Origin: Fremontodendron californicum
Lineage: Eukaryota; Streptophyta; Magnoliopsida; Malvales; Malvaceae
Assembly (NCBI GenBank): GCA_030761205.1
Contig: JAULJL010000047.1
Coordinates: forward strand, 1,991,501 to 2,055,500
Direction of reading: 5' to 3'
Length of the DNA stretch: 64,000 bases
Notes under the pieces: model-generated
What the model was told of the DNA's origin: nothing
Seen by the model: only the letters and a program-made list of their open reading frames with translations
Databases searched by the model: none
Program-made: the position numbers and the translations under genes
Shown: piece after piece, positions 11,614-23,519 of the stretch
Position numbering within the stretch: position 1 is the stretch's first letter
Layout: every line of letters starts with the position of its first letter

Positions 11614-14600
11614 GAGAAGGTGAACAGTGTTTATTATAGTTTCATGTATATTCATAAATCAATATACAATTTTGGAAAAAATAAAATCAGATTCTAAATT
11701 ATTTATTTGGATTTATGGATAAATGCATTTATTATTGAATCAACTATTAACAGATAAAAAAATGGTTTAGAATGGTAATTTTTTAAACCTTAGTAATATA
11801 TTATGGGTCCGGTTAGTCGCGCACCGATTAAGAATTCTTTAATTGTTATTTTTTAAAATATATATATATTTAATGCATTACTTTCATTAATAAAATTAAA
11901 AATAAGTATTGTATTAATTATATATATATTTTTTAAAATATCATTTTAATCAATAATGCTAGACACCTATTAACATTTACCCGATTGAATTAGTACTTGT
12001 AAAATAAATGTTGAGAATTTATTATTTATTACTTTCGTATTTAAGAAAAGTTTGTAATTACATATACCTACTTTTCATAATTGTTGTTCAACACTTCAAC
12101 TTTCTTTTGTTGGTGAAAGGTATTAAATACACAATTAAATTGGAGTTTGGAAATAAAATTTATTGATACGAATAAATGGTTAACCCTCATTATATTTGGC
12201 TTAAATTAAGAGCAAGATATGTATTAAAAATAAGGATTTTGCTAATAAGTTGTAAGTATTTTAAGGTCATTTGTTAAGACTAGTATTTATTATCAGATGC
12301 ATTCGTATATGAATGTTTATTGGTTTATTTATTTTTTTAATATATAATTGTATGTTTTAAAAATAAATAAAAATAATAAAATGCATATTAACTAAAATTT
12401 GCATGTAAAATTTGTTTCATGTACAAATTATATGAAAAAATATTATATTATTTTAAATTTTAACTTTTTATTTATATCAAATAAATTATTTCACCTTTTA
12501 AGATTAATGAAAAATTAAAGCTTTTAAGATAAAATAATTCAACATAAATTTTTTATTTATTATCAAATTAATCCATTTAACGAAAGTGTTTTAATGAAAT
12601 TAAACTTCTTATTTATAAATTAGATAAATCTTATTAATAATAAAAATATTTATAATGACAATTTAAAAATATAGTGAACAACGATGACTATTTTCGTCGG
12701 TTCAAAAGATTCTTCACATTCGTGCTTTTATATATATTATAGATATAGATTAGTTAAGTTAAGTTATTATTTATAGTAAATTTTTTATATTAAATAGTAG
12801 TTGATATTTAATTTGATAATTTTTAATGTATTAAAAATTATAGCTTACTTAATATAATAACTTTAAAAAACATCTTAATAACATTCGTTAGCAAAACTCA
12901 TTAAAAATAAAAATTTTGCTAACAAATGCATTTATTTAAGTTATTATTTAAATAATATTTTTATATTAAATACAATAGTGATAATTAATTTGATAAAAAT
13001 TAATACATTAAATATTATAATTTACCTAATAGGATAATATTAAAGAATAATTTAAGAGTATCATTAACAAAATTCTAAAAATAAATAGAGTTCGAATTGA
13101 ATTTGGTCTCAACTCTCCACCTTGAAAGAATTTATTATGACAGTGAAATGTCCATGAATTGCTCAGTTCCAAATAAATTTATTGTTCATCTTGTGATTTG
13201 TGAATCACCCAATAAATCACCACAACCATGGCAAACTAGAAGTCCTTATGTATTTTTTTTTTTTGTAATTATTTTTAGAAAGTAAGTTAAAATTTTGGTG
13301 AAGGAATGATATAATTTTTTGGCAATGTATTAAATGCAATTTTTTTAAAATAATAATTAAATATTTTTTAACAAATGTCTATAAGCACTCGTTAATCGAG
13401 TCTTTTAAATTTTTTAAATATTTAATATATTAATTTTACTAAATTAAAAAAAATTATTGATTGCATTTTTTTTAATATCACCTTAACCACTATACACTGA
13501 TTAATATTTTCATTTAAAATCACCATATATATTGAGTTTTGCTAATGAGTGCCTTTAGAATACTTTTTAAGATAGTTAATACACTATTTATAATAATAAC
13601 ATTGCATTAAATACAATAATTGATAAATTTATTTATCATTTTCAATGTATTAAATAAAAATATTACTATATATAATAACTTTAAAAAATATCCTTAAAAC
13701 ACAAAAATTCATATATAATATATCTACAATCAATTTCTACATTCTTAATGTGAAATTATATACTACTATAAGTTCTTGACTGTATGTTTGTAGGGTTTGT
13801 TTGTGAGCTTTGGAAACAAGCATATAGATGGTGTTATAGCATGAAATTAGGTAAATTATATTTTTTTTTAAGAAAAGAAAAAGTTTATTACAAGGTGATT
13901 TTATTTCCCTCACATTTTTGCTTCGATGATACATATTATATTGCATTACGTAAATCGTATTTAAAAGATTTGTCTTCAGTATTTGTATTCGACGCATATT
14001 GGAATAAGAGTATGAGATATAATTCTCTAAATATATATATAAAAAATTTAAATATATCCATATCGAAAATATATCCGTAATCAACATTTACTCTCAAATT
14101 TAAATATCATAAATTTTAGTAACATTTATATTTACATCGAAAAGAAATAAAAAAAAAATCCGTGAAAATTGGGTCGTCCATAATTGTGTTACTATTTACC
14201 TTAATTAATAGTAGCCAGATAGTTATGTGATTTTGTACAATTTCTAAGCTTTCTAGCTAGAAATTATGAAACTCATGAACAATTTAATTTGGTGGTACCA
14301 ATTTCGTGATAGTAGTAATAATTTTCTTTGTATTTGAAATGAAAGATAACCAAGAAAAAGGCTGTCAATGCATGTTTAAAGCATCCAATAAATGTGTCAA
14401 ATATAGTCTTATCTCAACTAGCTAGAGCTAGTCAATCAAACTATGATTCAAAAAAAAGACTTTATATGTGGGTCTAAAAGGAAAGTTATTTATTAATTTT
14501 TTTTTTTTTTTTTTATAAAGGGAGATCAATGTTTAATGATTTAGTTTCAATTAGATTTGTTCAAAAGTTGGACGAATTCTGATTCATGTTGGATCAAATC

Positions 14601-14792
14601 TTGATAAGTATTTTTTCAATTTAGGTTGATCCTGCCCGAATTACTATTTATAAAATAAAAATAATTTTTTATTTAAATTTAATTATAAAATATAAAAATA
14701 TTAATATAAAAATAATATTTAAATATTTTTGAATAATAATTCGAGTTTACGGGCCGAATTTGGATAAAGAATTTAGAAAAAATTCAGGCCAC
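11614..14792. other. Gene-free AT-rich region with fold-back repeat relics
   Basis: No gene is seen. Decayed fold-back repeats of the TTTTGCTAAC family occur near 12225-12290, 12895-13080 and 13535-13710. From about 14555 to 14792 lies the left half of a TAGAYYTG-type hAT-like MITE that is interrupted by the solo LTR at 14793. Overlapping 98- and 116-codon frames on opposite strands at 13.74-14.09 kb are AT-rich coincidences without domain signal. Confidence 0.5.
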
Positions 14793-16358
14793 TGATGCAA
14801 CCAAAAAAGTGTATCTAATTTAATCTTGCACTTAAAAAGAATCAATTGTAGAGTATAGTGATTAGCAAAGGTCGAATCCAGAGAGATTGAGTTTTAGTTT
14901 ATCAATTACTAATTTAAAACTTAAATTCAAAGAAAACAAAAGTTAAAAGGGGTTTTGAAATTAGTTTAAGCAAACAATAAAAATACGAATGCAAGTAAAT
15001 AAGTAATCAGATATGAGAAATGTATGGTTAAGGTTTCATTCTCCACGACTAGACATCATTGAGAATCAATTTCATATCTATCAACATCAATTAACTATCA
15101 AAATTATCAACCGTAGATAACAACAAGCTCTGCTACGCCAATCTTTCCTTAGTTTGTCGTTAAATAGAATAAGCTCTCTATTTAATCTCTAATTATCAAA
15201 TAACCTAAAATAAGCTCTCTAAATTCAATTTGATAACAACTTTATGATGAGAAAGATAGGTTGATCTAAGCAACAAACACATAAGCTTGAATTTCAACTT
15301 CGATTATGTTCCACTTTGCAATTAGCGAAAACTCTAACATAATCATTAATCACAAATTACCACTTATGAATAGGAAATCAAGATAATTACACGGATCAAG
15401 ACTCCTAAACTAGCAATAGAGAATTATCAAGATTTATCTAGTTGTACACCTAAACAAATCAAGACAAAGATCATAAACAATTCTTATAGAAGAACATAAG
15501 CAACTTTGATAGAAAATTAATGATAGATAAAATCTGAAAATCAATTACAAAACATGTCTAGGGCTTTGAAATCACCATTAACAAAAGAAAAGTTTAGTCT
15601 TGCATAGGCATAGTTAAAATAAACATGAATATTAAAAAGAAACTAAGAAGAAAACTAAAATAAAACTAAGAGAATAGAGAATAGAGAAGAAGAAGAAGAA
15701 GAAGAATATTGATAATAATCAAAACATGTCCTAGTTTGAGGCTCAAAAGATGGTATTTATAGAGCTTTAAAACCTTGGAAACCCTTTCTTGCTGATCAAG
15801 GAAGCTAAGAGGTAGAAAATTGCAAATTTGGTAATTTTTCGATTTTTTTACAGTTTTTTCGATTTTTGGGCAACTCGGCCGGCGCCGCGGCGCCGACTTA
15901 CTGACTTGTGGGGCGCCGCGGCGTCGAGCTGCTGTCTTTGGTTTTCTTGGCTGTTGCATCTTGTCGTACTTTTTCGGCTGATTTGGGTGACCATTTTTTG
16001 TCCTATTTGGGCTTGTAAACTACCGTTGGAAAGGTATTCAAGTCAGTTTCAAAAGTCAAGAAGGAAGTTTCTTCAAATAAAGAATTTAACATCATGATTT
16101 CTTACAGCAAGCTCCGGAGGTCAAATTTGTCTGATTGCTTTGCATTAAGAATTTGATCTTTTTGACTCTCAAGTCTTTTTCCATCTTAAGATTGGGACTT
16201 TATAAGCTCTTTAACATCATTTTGACATGTTTTGACTTCATCTCTTCCAAAATACCTATAATTCACAAAACTATAGTAAAATGTCAAGGAACTTAAGAAT
16301 TAAAGCATAAAGTATAAGGAAATAATATATAAAAATGTATGAAATTAAACACTTATCA
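14793..16358 (-). mobile_element. Solo LTR, probably Ty3/gypsy (Tat/Athila-like), nested in a MITE
   Basis: The segment is 1,566 bp, starts TGATGC and ends TTATCA, with a perfect 5 bp TSD GCCAC at 14788-14792 and 16359-16363. Read on the minus strand it begins TGATAAGTGTTTAATTTCAT, a start I associate with long LTRs of plant Tat/Athila-type gypsy elements; this class call is from memory. It has no gag-pol, primer-binding site or second LTR, so it is a solo LTR left by recombination. It contains an unusually GC-rich patch with GGCGCCGCGGCGCCG near 15878-15930. Flanking sequence on both sides belongs to one hAT-like MITE (AATTCAG to the left, AATCCGGTCCGACCC to the right). Confidence 0.75.
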
Positions 16359-19300
16359 GCCACAATCCGGTCCGACCCATAAACATCAACATGATTGTTT
16401 GATAATAAAATCTTTGAATTTTTAACAATTGAAATGGAGAGATTGATAGAAATTGCAATTCTCTAACAAAATTAAAAGGCAAAAGATCAAATTTTACATT
16501 GTACTATATGGGGGCTTTATATTTATTATTATACTTTTTTTGGGTGTAATTTTATCATTCTACTATATTTTTTTGGTGCAATTCTATCATCTATGGATGG
16601 AAATAGAATATATTTCATCTGAATTAAAGAATATTTTGTTAAGAATTTCAATTATTTATTTAATTTTATTATGTGGAAAAATAATTGAAAAGTGACACAT
16701 ACTAAAATAAGTCAAACCCTTACTCAATTCATCACTTATTTTTTTATGGCAATAGAGATGAAGTTTTGCTAATTCATACTTTTATAGTGATGTCAAAAAC
16801 TATGTTGAAAAAAGTTTAGATTTTTTGATGTTTTTGGCAAAGACACAAGAGTAGGTATAAAATGCACCCATTTTAAAACTATGTTGAATGTTCCAAAAAC
16901 CCAAAAAGTTTTTATGCATGAAATGATGAATTGATTTTTCATAGGTTTTGTGGTTCACACATTAAGAGAAAGACCCAACCCAAGGCTATATATCAACTTT
17001 CTTTTAATGTAGGCAATTGTACGGAAGATTCTTGATCATAGTTGTGTTTGGTTGGAGGGAAAAAAATTCAATATTTTTGAGCTGAGTTCTCACTTGAAAC
17101 TTTATCTTGCATTGTAGAAAGAATGAAACTTTTGTCTATTCTTTTGATTATTCTTTTTTTTTTTTTTTTTTTGAATATTCTTTTTTCAATGTTTCATCCA
17201 AAAGTCAAAAAGATTCAAGGGGTTTCTTTTTGACAATTTTCATTTTTCTGCTGCTTCCCACCACCGTCTTCTTAATAATGGGATGCAACCATAAAATTAT
17301 TGCTAATTAAATTTCATAATTAATTAACACAAATTCTTTTGTTAACTTCCTTTTACAAATGCTTTGGTTGGAGTCATGATATTGTAACTAGGAGTTAATT
17401 AAATTGAGAAATGTTAATGAGTGACACTAATTGAGGTGGTATATTCTTAGATAAAAATATAATTAATGTATTATTTTTTTAAATTCAGTAAAAATAATAT
17501 ATTAAATGTAAATTATTATTTTTAAACAATCTTTAATTGGTATCTAGAAACATCTGTTAACCAGCCCCATTTTAATTTTGGTGAAATTCAAAAGTGTATT
17601 ATATTGTTAATTATAACCTAGGACCTAATTAGTTGAGGAGGTTAGGACTTAGGACCTAATTAAGAATAGGAACACAATGTTTACAAAGGCAATCAACCTA
17701 ATAACTTTTTTTCTCAAGAAAACATTTAAAACAAAAAGTGTAGCTTTATTGATGAGGTTTTGCTAACAAGTGTTTTTAAGATATTTTTTTAAAGTTAATT
17801 AATATATTATTTATAATAATAATAATAATATTGTATTAAATGTAATAGTTGATAATTTTATTATTTCTAATGTATTAGATGAAAATATTACTTTATATAA
17901 TAATCTTGAAGAATGTCCTTAAAGAACTCGTCAACAAAATTCTTACTTGTGTAAGGGTATAAACATAAAGTTTTATATTTTTATTACATATGTATTTAAT
18001 TATAAATTAAAATTAATAGTTTCATTCCTTAATGACCAATGCTCATGTAAAGTGATTATAAGCATACAAAATTTGAAAATTGTAGGCACCTTTCTAAAGA
18101 GTATATGATCCCATATCCCCATCATTTTCACAACAACCAAGGGGGGAGAGGGGGACCAAAGTCTAATTTTACAACATTGTGTTCAACCTTCCTATGTAAA
18201 AAAAGAATGGATTGAAAATTGAAATTTTATTGATTGAGTTAATTTAGTCTAAACTTGGAAGGAGCAATTGGTGGCAACAATTTATGAAAGTGAAGAAAAA
18301 TGGGGCCTTTTTGGGTAGACATGGAGGGACCATCTGCCCATTTTTTCCCTTTTTTTGTGCCCTTAGGTGAAGGAAGTGAAAAGTGGGGTTAATGTAGATG
18401 TGTAGGCAATTGTATGGACCAGTACATATTTGATTTGGAATTTTGTTTATTTGAATGATGTGATAAGGATCTAAAAAGCCAAGGGCATTGTTTTCTTATT
18501 TATAAAAAGGGGGAAGATGGGTTCCATAAAAAGAAAAAAGGGGATAAAATTAGTTCTTAATTTTCTTAGGTTAAGTTGGTTAAACTTTTTTTTTTTTATA
18601 AATATTGTCATTTACTTATACAAAAAATAATAATAATAAAAAAGAATAAAAAATTTATAAATTGATAGATTCATTTATTAGATTGAAAACAGAAAAAAAA
18701 TGATTGAATTGAAATTTCATTATGACAAATAATATTTCTCATGTAAGGAAAATTTATGTTTATGAGCTTGTTAAAAATTAATGGGCTGAATCTGTGCTTA
18801 ATTTAGTTGGTTTATGTAATTAATCTAGTAACTCGAGTTTGAATTTTAGTATCTGCAATCATTTTTTCTATCCTCAAAATGAGACATCTTTTGTAAAAAG
18901 AAAAAAAAATTAATGGTTTTTTTTCTTCATAAAAGTATAGCATTTATTCAAAACTATGAAACCTTATTAAATTAAAATTTCAATCTCCTTTATTATATAT
19001 TTTTTGAATTATTTTGCAGAGTTTTGATGAAATTTTTCATTATGTTTGAGAGTTCAATAAATTATATTTTTAATCGAATCATATATCTTAAATAATTAAG
19101 AAAAAAGGATTCTACAAGAAATCTAACAGACAAATAACAATGATAAAAAAAAAAAAGTAATATTAAAATTTTAGTGTTAGAGGAGTCGGTCCATGTAATT
19201 GTGGAGCTTTTGAGTCATAATTATCATTTTTATATCTTTGAGGCACCAAATTAGACTTTGGTTTTATTCCTTCCATGGAAAAGCAAAAAGCTTGGTGGAA

Positions 19301-20715
19301 ATATATCGCCATTGACTTTTCTGGCAATTTTAATTGTTTTGTGGAACTTAATAAAGTCATTATCTGTTCATGAGTTACTATTTTAGTTTAATAAATATGG
19401 TTTAAATTGAATTAAGGTTTGAGATAAAATATTTTAAATTCAAGTCGATTTAGATTATTATTTAATAAATAAAAAATTATTTTATTTATATTTAATTATT
19501 GAAATATATAAATATCAGTAAAATGAGCTATTCATTGAACAATTAAAATTTTTTTTGCTATTTAAAAAAAAAAAAAAACCTATCCAATTCATAGACAACT
19601 CTACAAGTTTTGCCAAAAGTTAAGTGGATTAGTCAAATTAATTATTTAATTCGTATAATTCCTCTTAGATGAAGCTAAGGTAGGCCCCAAATCTTAATTT
19701 CTTGCTTTTAATGAATGTTTGAAACTCTAATCCATGTTTGTCAACTATGAGTTAATTGTAGATATTATCACATAGACTTGACTCCATTGTCAAATGTACC
19801 TTATCAACAAAGCTCCAGTGTCAAAAGTAAAATTTTAAATAAAGATCTAAAAATTAAATCGTAATACCATTTATGGTAAAAAATAAAATTTTAAGTTTTA
19901 ACTGGTAGGGTTTTCACTTTCGGCCCAACATATCAATGTCATAAATCATAAGTTTTAAGTTTTACCTATTTTTATAATATTTTATATGATTTATATTTGT
20001 TTAATTCGATCATTATATTTCATGTTCTATTCATATAGATTGTGCAAGTCGAATTTTGAGTAAATTAAAAATATTTATTTGTTTGATGTAAAAAACATTC
20101 AACCGTTAAATATATTAAAAAAAGACAATATTCTCGATCTACATTATATATAGATATTGAATTATTCAAAACTTTACGTGCATGATGAGTATAATTCTAT
20201 TGCTGAATTCAACAGTCGATTTGTTAAAATATGAATCGTAAACGAAATTATGAAAATATGTAAAATTAATTGTTTTACACCAGTGTAAGTGGATTACTCC
20301 TTATATATCATGAAAATTACAAAAAATTATATACAATTTATGCAATTGAGATTTACACATATACTATGTTACTCGGATTCAAATGAATATTAGATACGGA
20401 TATGTGTTCGACACAGATATATTTATTTATTTATTTTTTTTTTATATTTAAAAGATCATACTCTCATAGTCATGTTCGAATATATGTCGAACACAAATAT
20501 CAGACACGAATACTTAAAAGAAACAAAAAAAATCGAATAATAAATAGCACATATATGTGTGCACGAGCGCGTATGTGTATGTTAAGTTTGACAAAAATCA
20601 GGATCTTTAAATATTTAAGGTTTTAATTTTGATGTTCATGTTGTTTTGTAATGAAACAAATAATTTGTGAAGATTAAAGCCTAACATAAACTTTGTTGCT
20701 TTTGGCTCGAGCTAG
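16359..20715. other. Gene-free AT-rich region
   Basis: I see no gene on either strand. The right end of the interrupted MITE runs to about 16390. A fold-back MITE is listed at 17756-17943, and a decayed CTATGTT MITE lies near 20365-20540. A 65-codon minus-strand frame near 19.2-19.4 kb has no recognisable domain. Confidence 0.45.
17756..17943. mobile_element. Fold-back MITE, TTTTGCTAAC family
   Basis: The termini are long imperfect inverted repeats: GGTTTTGCTAACAAGTG on the left and ACTCGTCAACAAAATTC on the right, each followed inward by TTTTAAGATATT / AATGTCCTTAAA. Related copies lie at 38978-39160 and 61881-62063, with relics near 12.9 and 13.6 kb. No certain TSD was found. Confidence 0.6.
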
Positions 20716-20723
20716 ATTTTGAA

Positions 20724-20951
20724 TAGACATGCTCATGAGCCGGGTCGCGGCTCAAATTTTTTATTTATTTTTTATCTAGGCTTGGCTTTGGGTCCATATT
20801 TAATGTTCATATATATTAATTTTTAAAAAAATTTTATAATTAAAATTTAAAAAATAATATTTTTATTCTGTGAATAGTGATCCGGACCGGATCGAATTAT
20901 TAAAATACCTATCTAGACCCAACCCAACCTAATATGGGCCGGACAAGTCTA
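20724..20951. mobile_element. hAT-like MITE, TAGAYYTGCTCATG family
   Basis: The element is 228 bp, starts TAGACATGCTCATGAGCC and ends GGGCCGGACAAGTCTA. Flanks ATTTTGAA (20716-20723) and ATCTTGAA (20952-20959) match in 7 of 8 bases. The core is AT-rich with TATATTAATTTTTAAAAA-type sequence between GC-rich arms. Confidence 0.8.
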
Positions 20952-21475
20952 ATCTTGAATCAAGACCTCCCAACAAGGCACTTAAAATATTAATAAGTGT
21001 TAATTATTTTATTAATTAGCTAGTAATTTAAAAGATTAATTTTTCACGATAATTACAATATTTTAATATGTCTCATCATCGTGGTACAAAATAATTAAGG
21101 AACTAAGCTTAAAACAAAAGCATAATTATACCATATGGGACACAAATTAAAGCACCCATAACTCTTTTATAACACGTAATTAATTATAAGAAGAAGAATC
21201 TAATTCTCGAATTAATATTTTAATCCAAGCTGTCTTAGCTTCACCTAAATTTAATTATAAAGCTCTAAATAGATAGGAGTAGAAGATTAAAGTTTAAAAG
21301 AAAATGTTAAAACAAAAAAGGGAAAAAAAGGAGTAATGATTAGCTTCAAAGAGAAAAGAGAACTAAATGATTAGCTGTAAATTAAGCCCAATTTAGAGAA
21401 ATGTGGGCAGTCATTAGCAGTGACATTAATATTGGACCAAATTAATATATAGTTCGTCAATAGGGAAGATGCATC

Positions 21476-21739
21476 TAGACTTGCTCATGTGCTGTACCGG
21501 GCCGCGGCCCGATTTTTTTTAAATTCTTTGCTCAAGCCTAAGCTCGGCTCGGTAGGCCCGAATTCACTGTTCATCATATTAAAAAAAATATATTTTATAT
21601 ATTTTTATAATTAAAATTAAATAAAAAAATATTATTATAATAAAAAAATATTGTTCCGGGTCGGGTCGGATCAAAAATATCCTGTCCAAATTCGGCCCAA
21701 TACGGGTCGGACGGGCTGCCCGGCCCATGAGCAGATCTA
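21476..21739. mobile_element. hAT-like MITE, TAGAYYTGCTCATG family, perfect TSD
   Basis: The element is 264 bp, starts TAGACTTGCTCATG and ends CATGAGCAGATCTA. It has a perfect 8 bp TSD GATGCATC at 21468-21475 and 21740-21747. The GC-rich arms (GGGCCGCGGCCCG, GGTCGGACGGGC) pair across an AT-rich core. Confidence 0.9.
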
Positions 21740-22057
21740 GATGCATCCATTGGGTAGGGAATGGGTGTTTTTCATCGTACTTTCAAATGGAGCATTGTGG
21801 GAGACAATCTAATGTATTGAGATATCGTTTTATAATTGAACCGATTAATTAAGATAGATAAACTTAATATCAGAGATAATCGAGTAGATCACATGAAGGT
21901 TTTATTAAGTTTAATAAATTGATGATACGTGATTTCTTAGCTAATTTTGATTTGATAAAATAGAAGGGACAACGATTGCACTTGGCTAGGAAGCTTCATC
22001 AAATTTTGTCCTAATCATTTGAGATATATTTAAATAAAAAAGGTCAAGAGTTACAAT

Positions 22058-22354
22058 TAGATCTGCTCATAGGTCAGGTCATGCATTAACCATTTTTTTT
22101 TTCTTATTCAAGCTTGGCCTGATTCACTATTAATAATAATAATAATAAATAAAAAATTATTTTTATTTTTATTTTTATTTTTATATTAATATTTATAATT
22201 AAATTTAAATAAAAAATAAATTTTAATAAGTGAACAATGATTCAGTTGGATCAAACTGTCCCGAATCACCAAAATTCCTGCACAAACCTAGGCTCGATTC
22301 AATATGATCGGACCTGTCGGGTCAAGCGGACTACCCAGCTCATAAGCAGGTCTA
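22058..22354. mobile_element. hAT-like MITE, TAGAYYTGCTCATG family
   Basis: The element is 297 bp, starts TAGATCTGCTCATAGG and ends CATAAGCAGGTCTA. Flanks GTTACAAT (22050-22057) and GGTACAAT (22355-22362) match in 7 of 8 bases. Confidence 0.85.
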
Positions 22355-23002
22355 GGTACAATGTTGTTTGCATCCATTTCACCAAAAATTGACACAACTA
22401 GGGAAAAATTCTCTCCTTACTCAATACCAAGTAGATATAATATATATTTTTAAAATTTTACTATTATCATATATATGTTACTGAATATTGGAAAATATAT
22501 ATATTTTTACATAAAATCCGAGATAAATAAATTGCTTAATCATTCGGGTTTATCCATTGTGTTTAATTATAAAAAATTAGTTTTACGTGTATGCTATAGG
22601 CATGCAAATAAACTAGCCTATGAGTTAAAAAAGAAATTAATTTTACTCGTAGGCTAGGCATGCAAATAATTTCTTAAACCCATGCAATGTCACAATGTTA
22701 CTTATGAGACAAAAACAATAAAAAATATAGATGCTTTAGATATTATAATACGACACAAATATACGAATTATCAAGTATTTTCGGGTAACATAGCTCATTG
22801 GTACTATAATGTTACTTCTTCGGCTGAGAGATGCTTTAGATATAATAATGGGAATGATTATATAGTTAAGAATAATAGAAGAAAGCATAGTTAAGAATGG
22901 GAATGATTCATAGGAAATATGTGAATGGGATGTGGCAAACAAGTGGGGGGATGGGGTAGAATTGATCGAAACAATGATGTTGGTGGTGCTATGCTTCGAT
23001 AT

Positions 23003-23511
23003 TAGGGATGACAAAATCCGATCCGATCGATGGATTTTGCATCGATCCGTTCCGAATGGAGAGATTTTTTTTTTTAAAAAGCGGTGGTGGAGTGGAGCGA
23101 AGTAATTTTAGTAAATGCTTGCTTTGCTCCGCCTGCTTTTTGAAATTACTATCTTACCCCTTTAAATATTTTATATTTTTTCTTATATTTTTAGTATATA
23201 TATTAGATATATATACTAAAATCATATATATATATATTAATATTTTATATATATGTATATTATATATATATTAAAGAATTTTATATACTAAAATTATGTT
23301 CATGAATAAATTACAATATAATTTTTTATAATATTAAATTAAAAAATAATTAATAAAAAATATGGTATAGCGGAGTGGAACACCGTGGAACGGTTATGCA
23401 TGTAACCGACATCCATGAAAATAGATGTTTTCAACATCCATACAAGAGTGACACGGAAGTGAATAAGACAATCCCCATTTTTGTTCCCACCCCGTTCCAT
23501 TGTTAGCCCTA
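23003..23511. mobile_element. hAT-like non-autonomous element (TAGGG termini)
   Basis: The element is 509 bp, starts TAGGGATGACAAAATCCG and ends CATTGTTAGCCCTA. The perfect 8 bp TSD TTCGATAT lies at 22995-23002 and 23512-23519. It contains a long alternating AT tract (23190-23275) and GGAGTGGAGCG / GCGGAGTGGAAC arms but no transposase. Confidence 0.88.
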
Positions 23512-23519
23512 TTCGATAT

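Noticed and set aside
13737..14087. 116-codon minus and 98-codon plus frames overlapping each other
   Set aside because: Composition follows local AT bias, there are no motifs, and both strands are open by chance.
15666..16097. 89- and 97-codon frames on opposite strands with Arg/Pro-rich peptides
   Set aside because: Both arise from the GC-rich palindromic patch of the solo LTR. No gag-pol domain is present and opposite frames overlap.
19163..19360. 65-codon minus-strand frame ending APQLHGPTPLTLKF
   Set aside because: It faintly recalls the conserved start of plant VQ proteins but ends before any VQ motif, and there is no flanking exon. Treated as chance.
23180..23290. Origin- or matrix-attachment-like AT tract
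   Set aside because: Alternating AT sequence is common here, and this one is internal to a hAT-like element. Nothing in the sequence supports a replication or attachment role.
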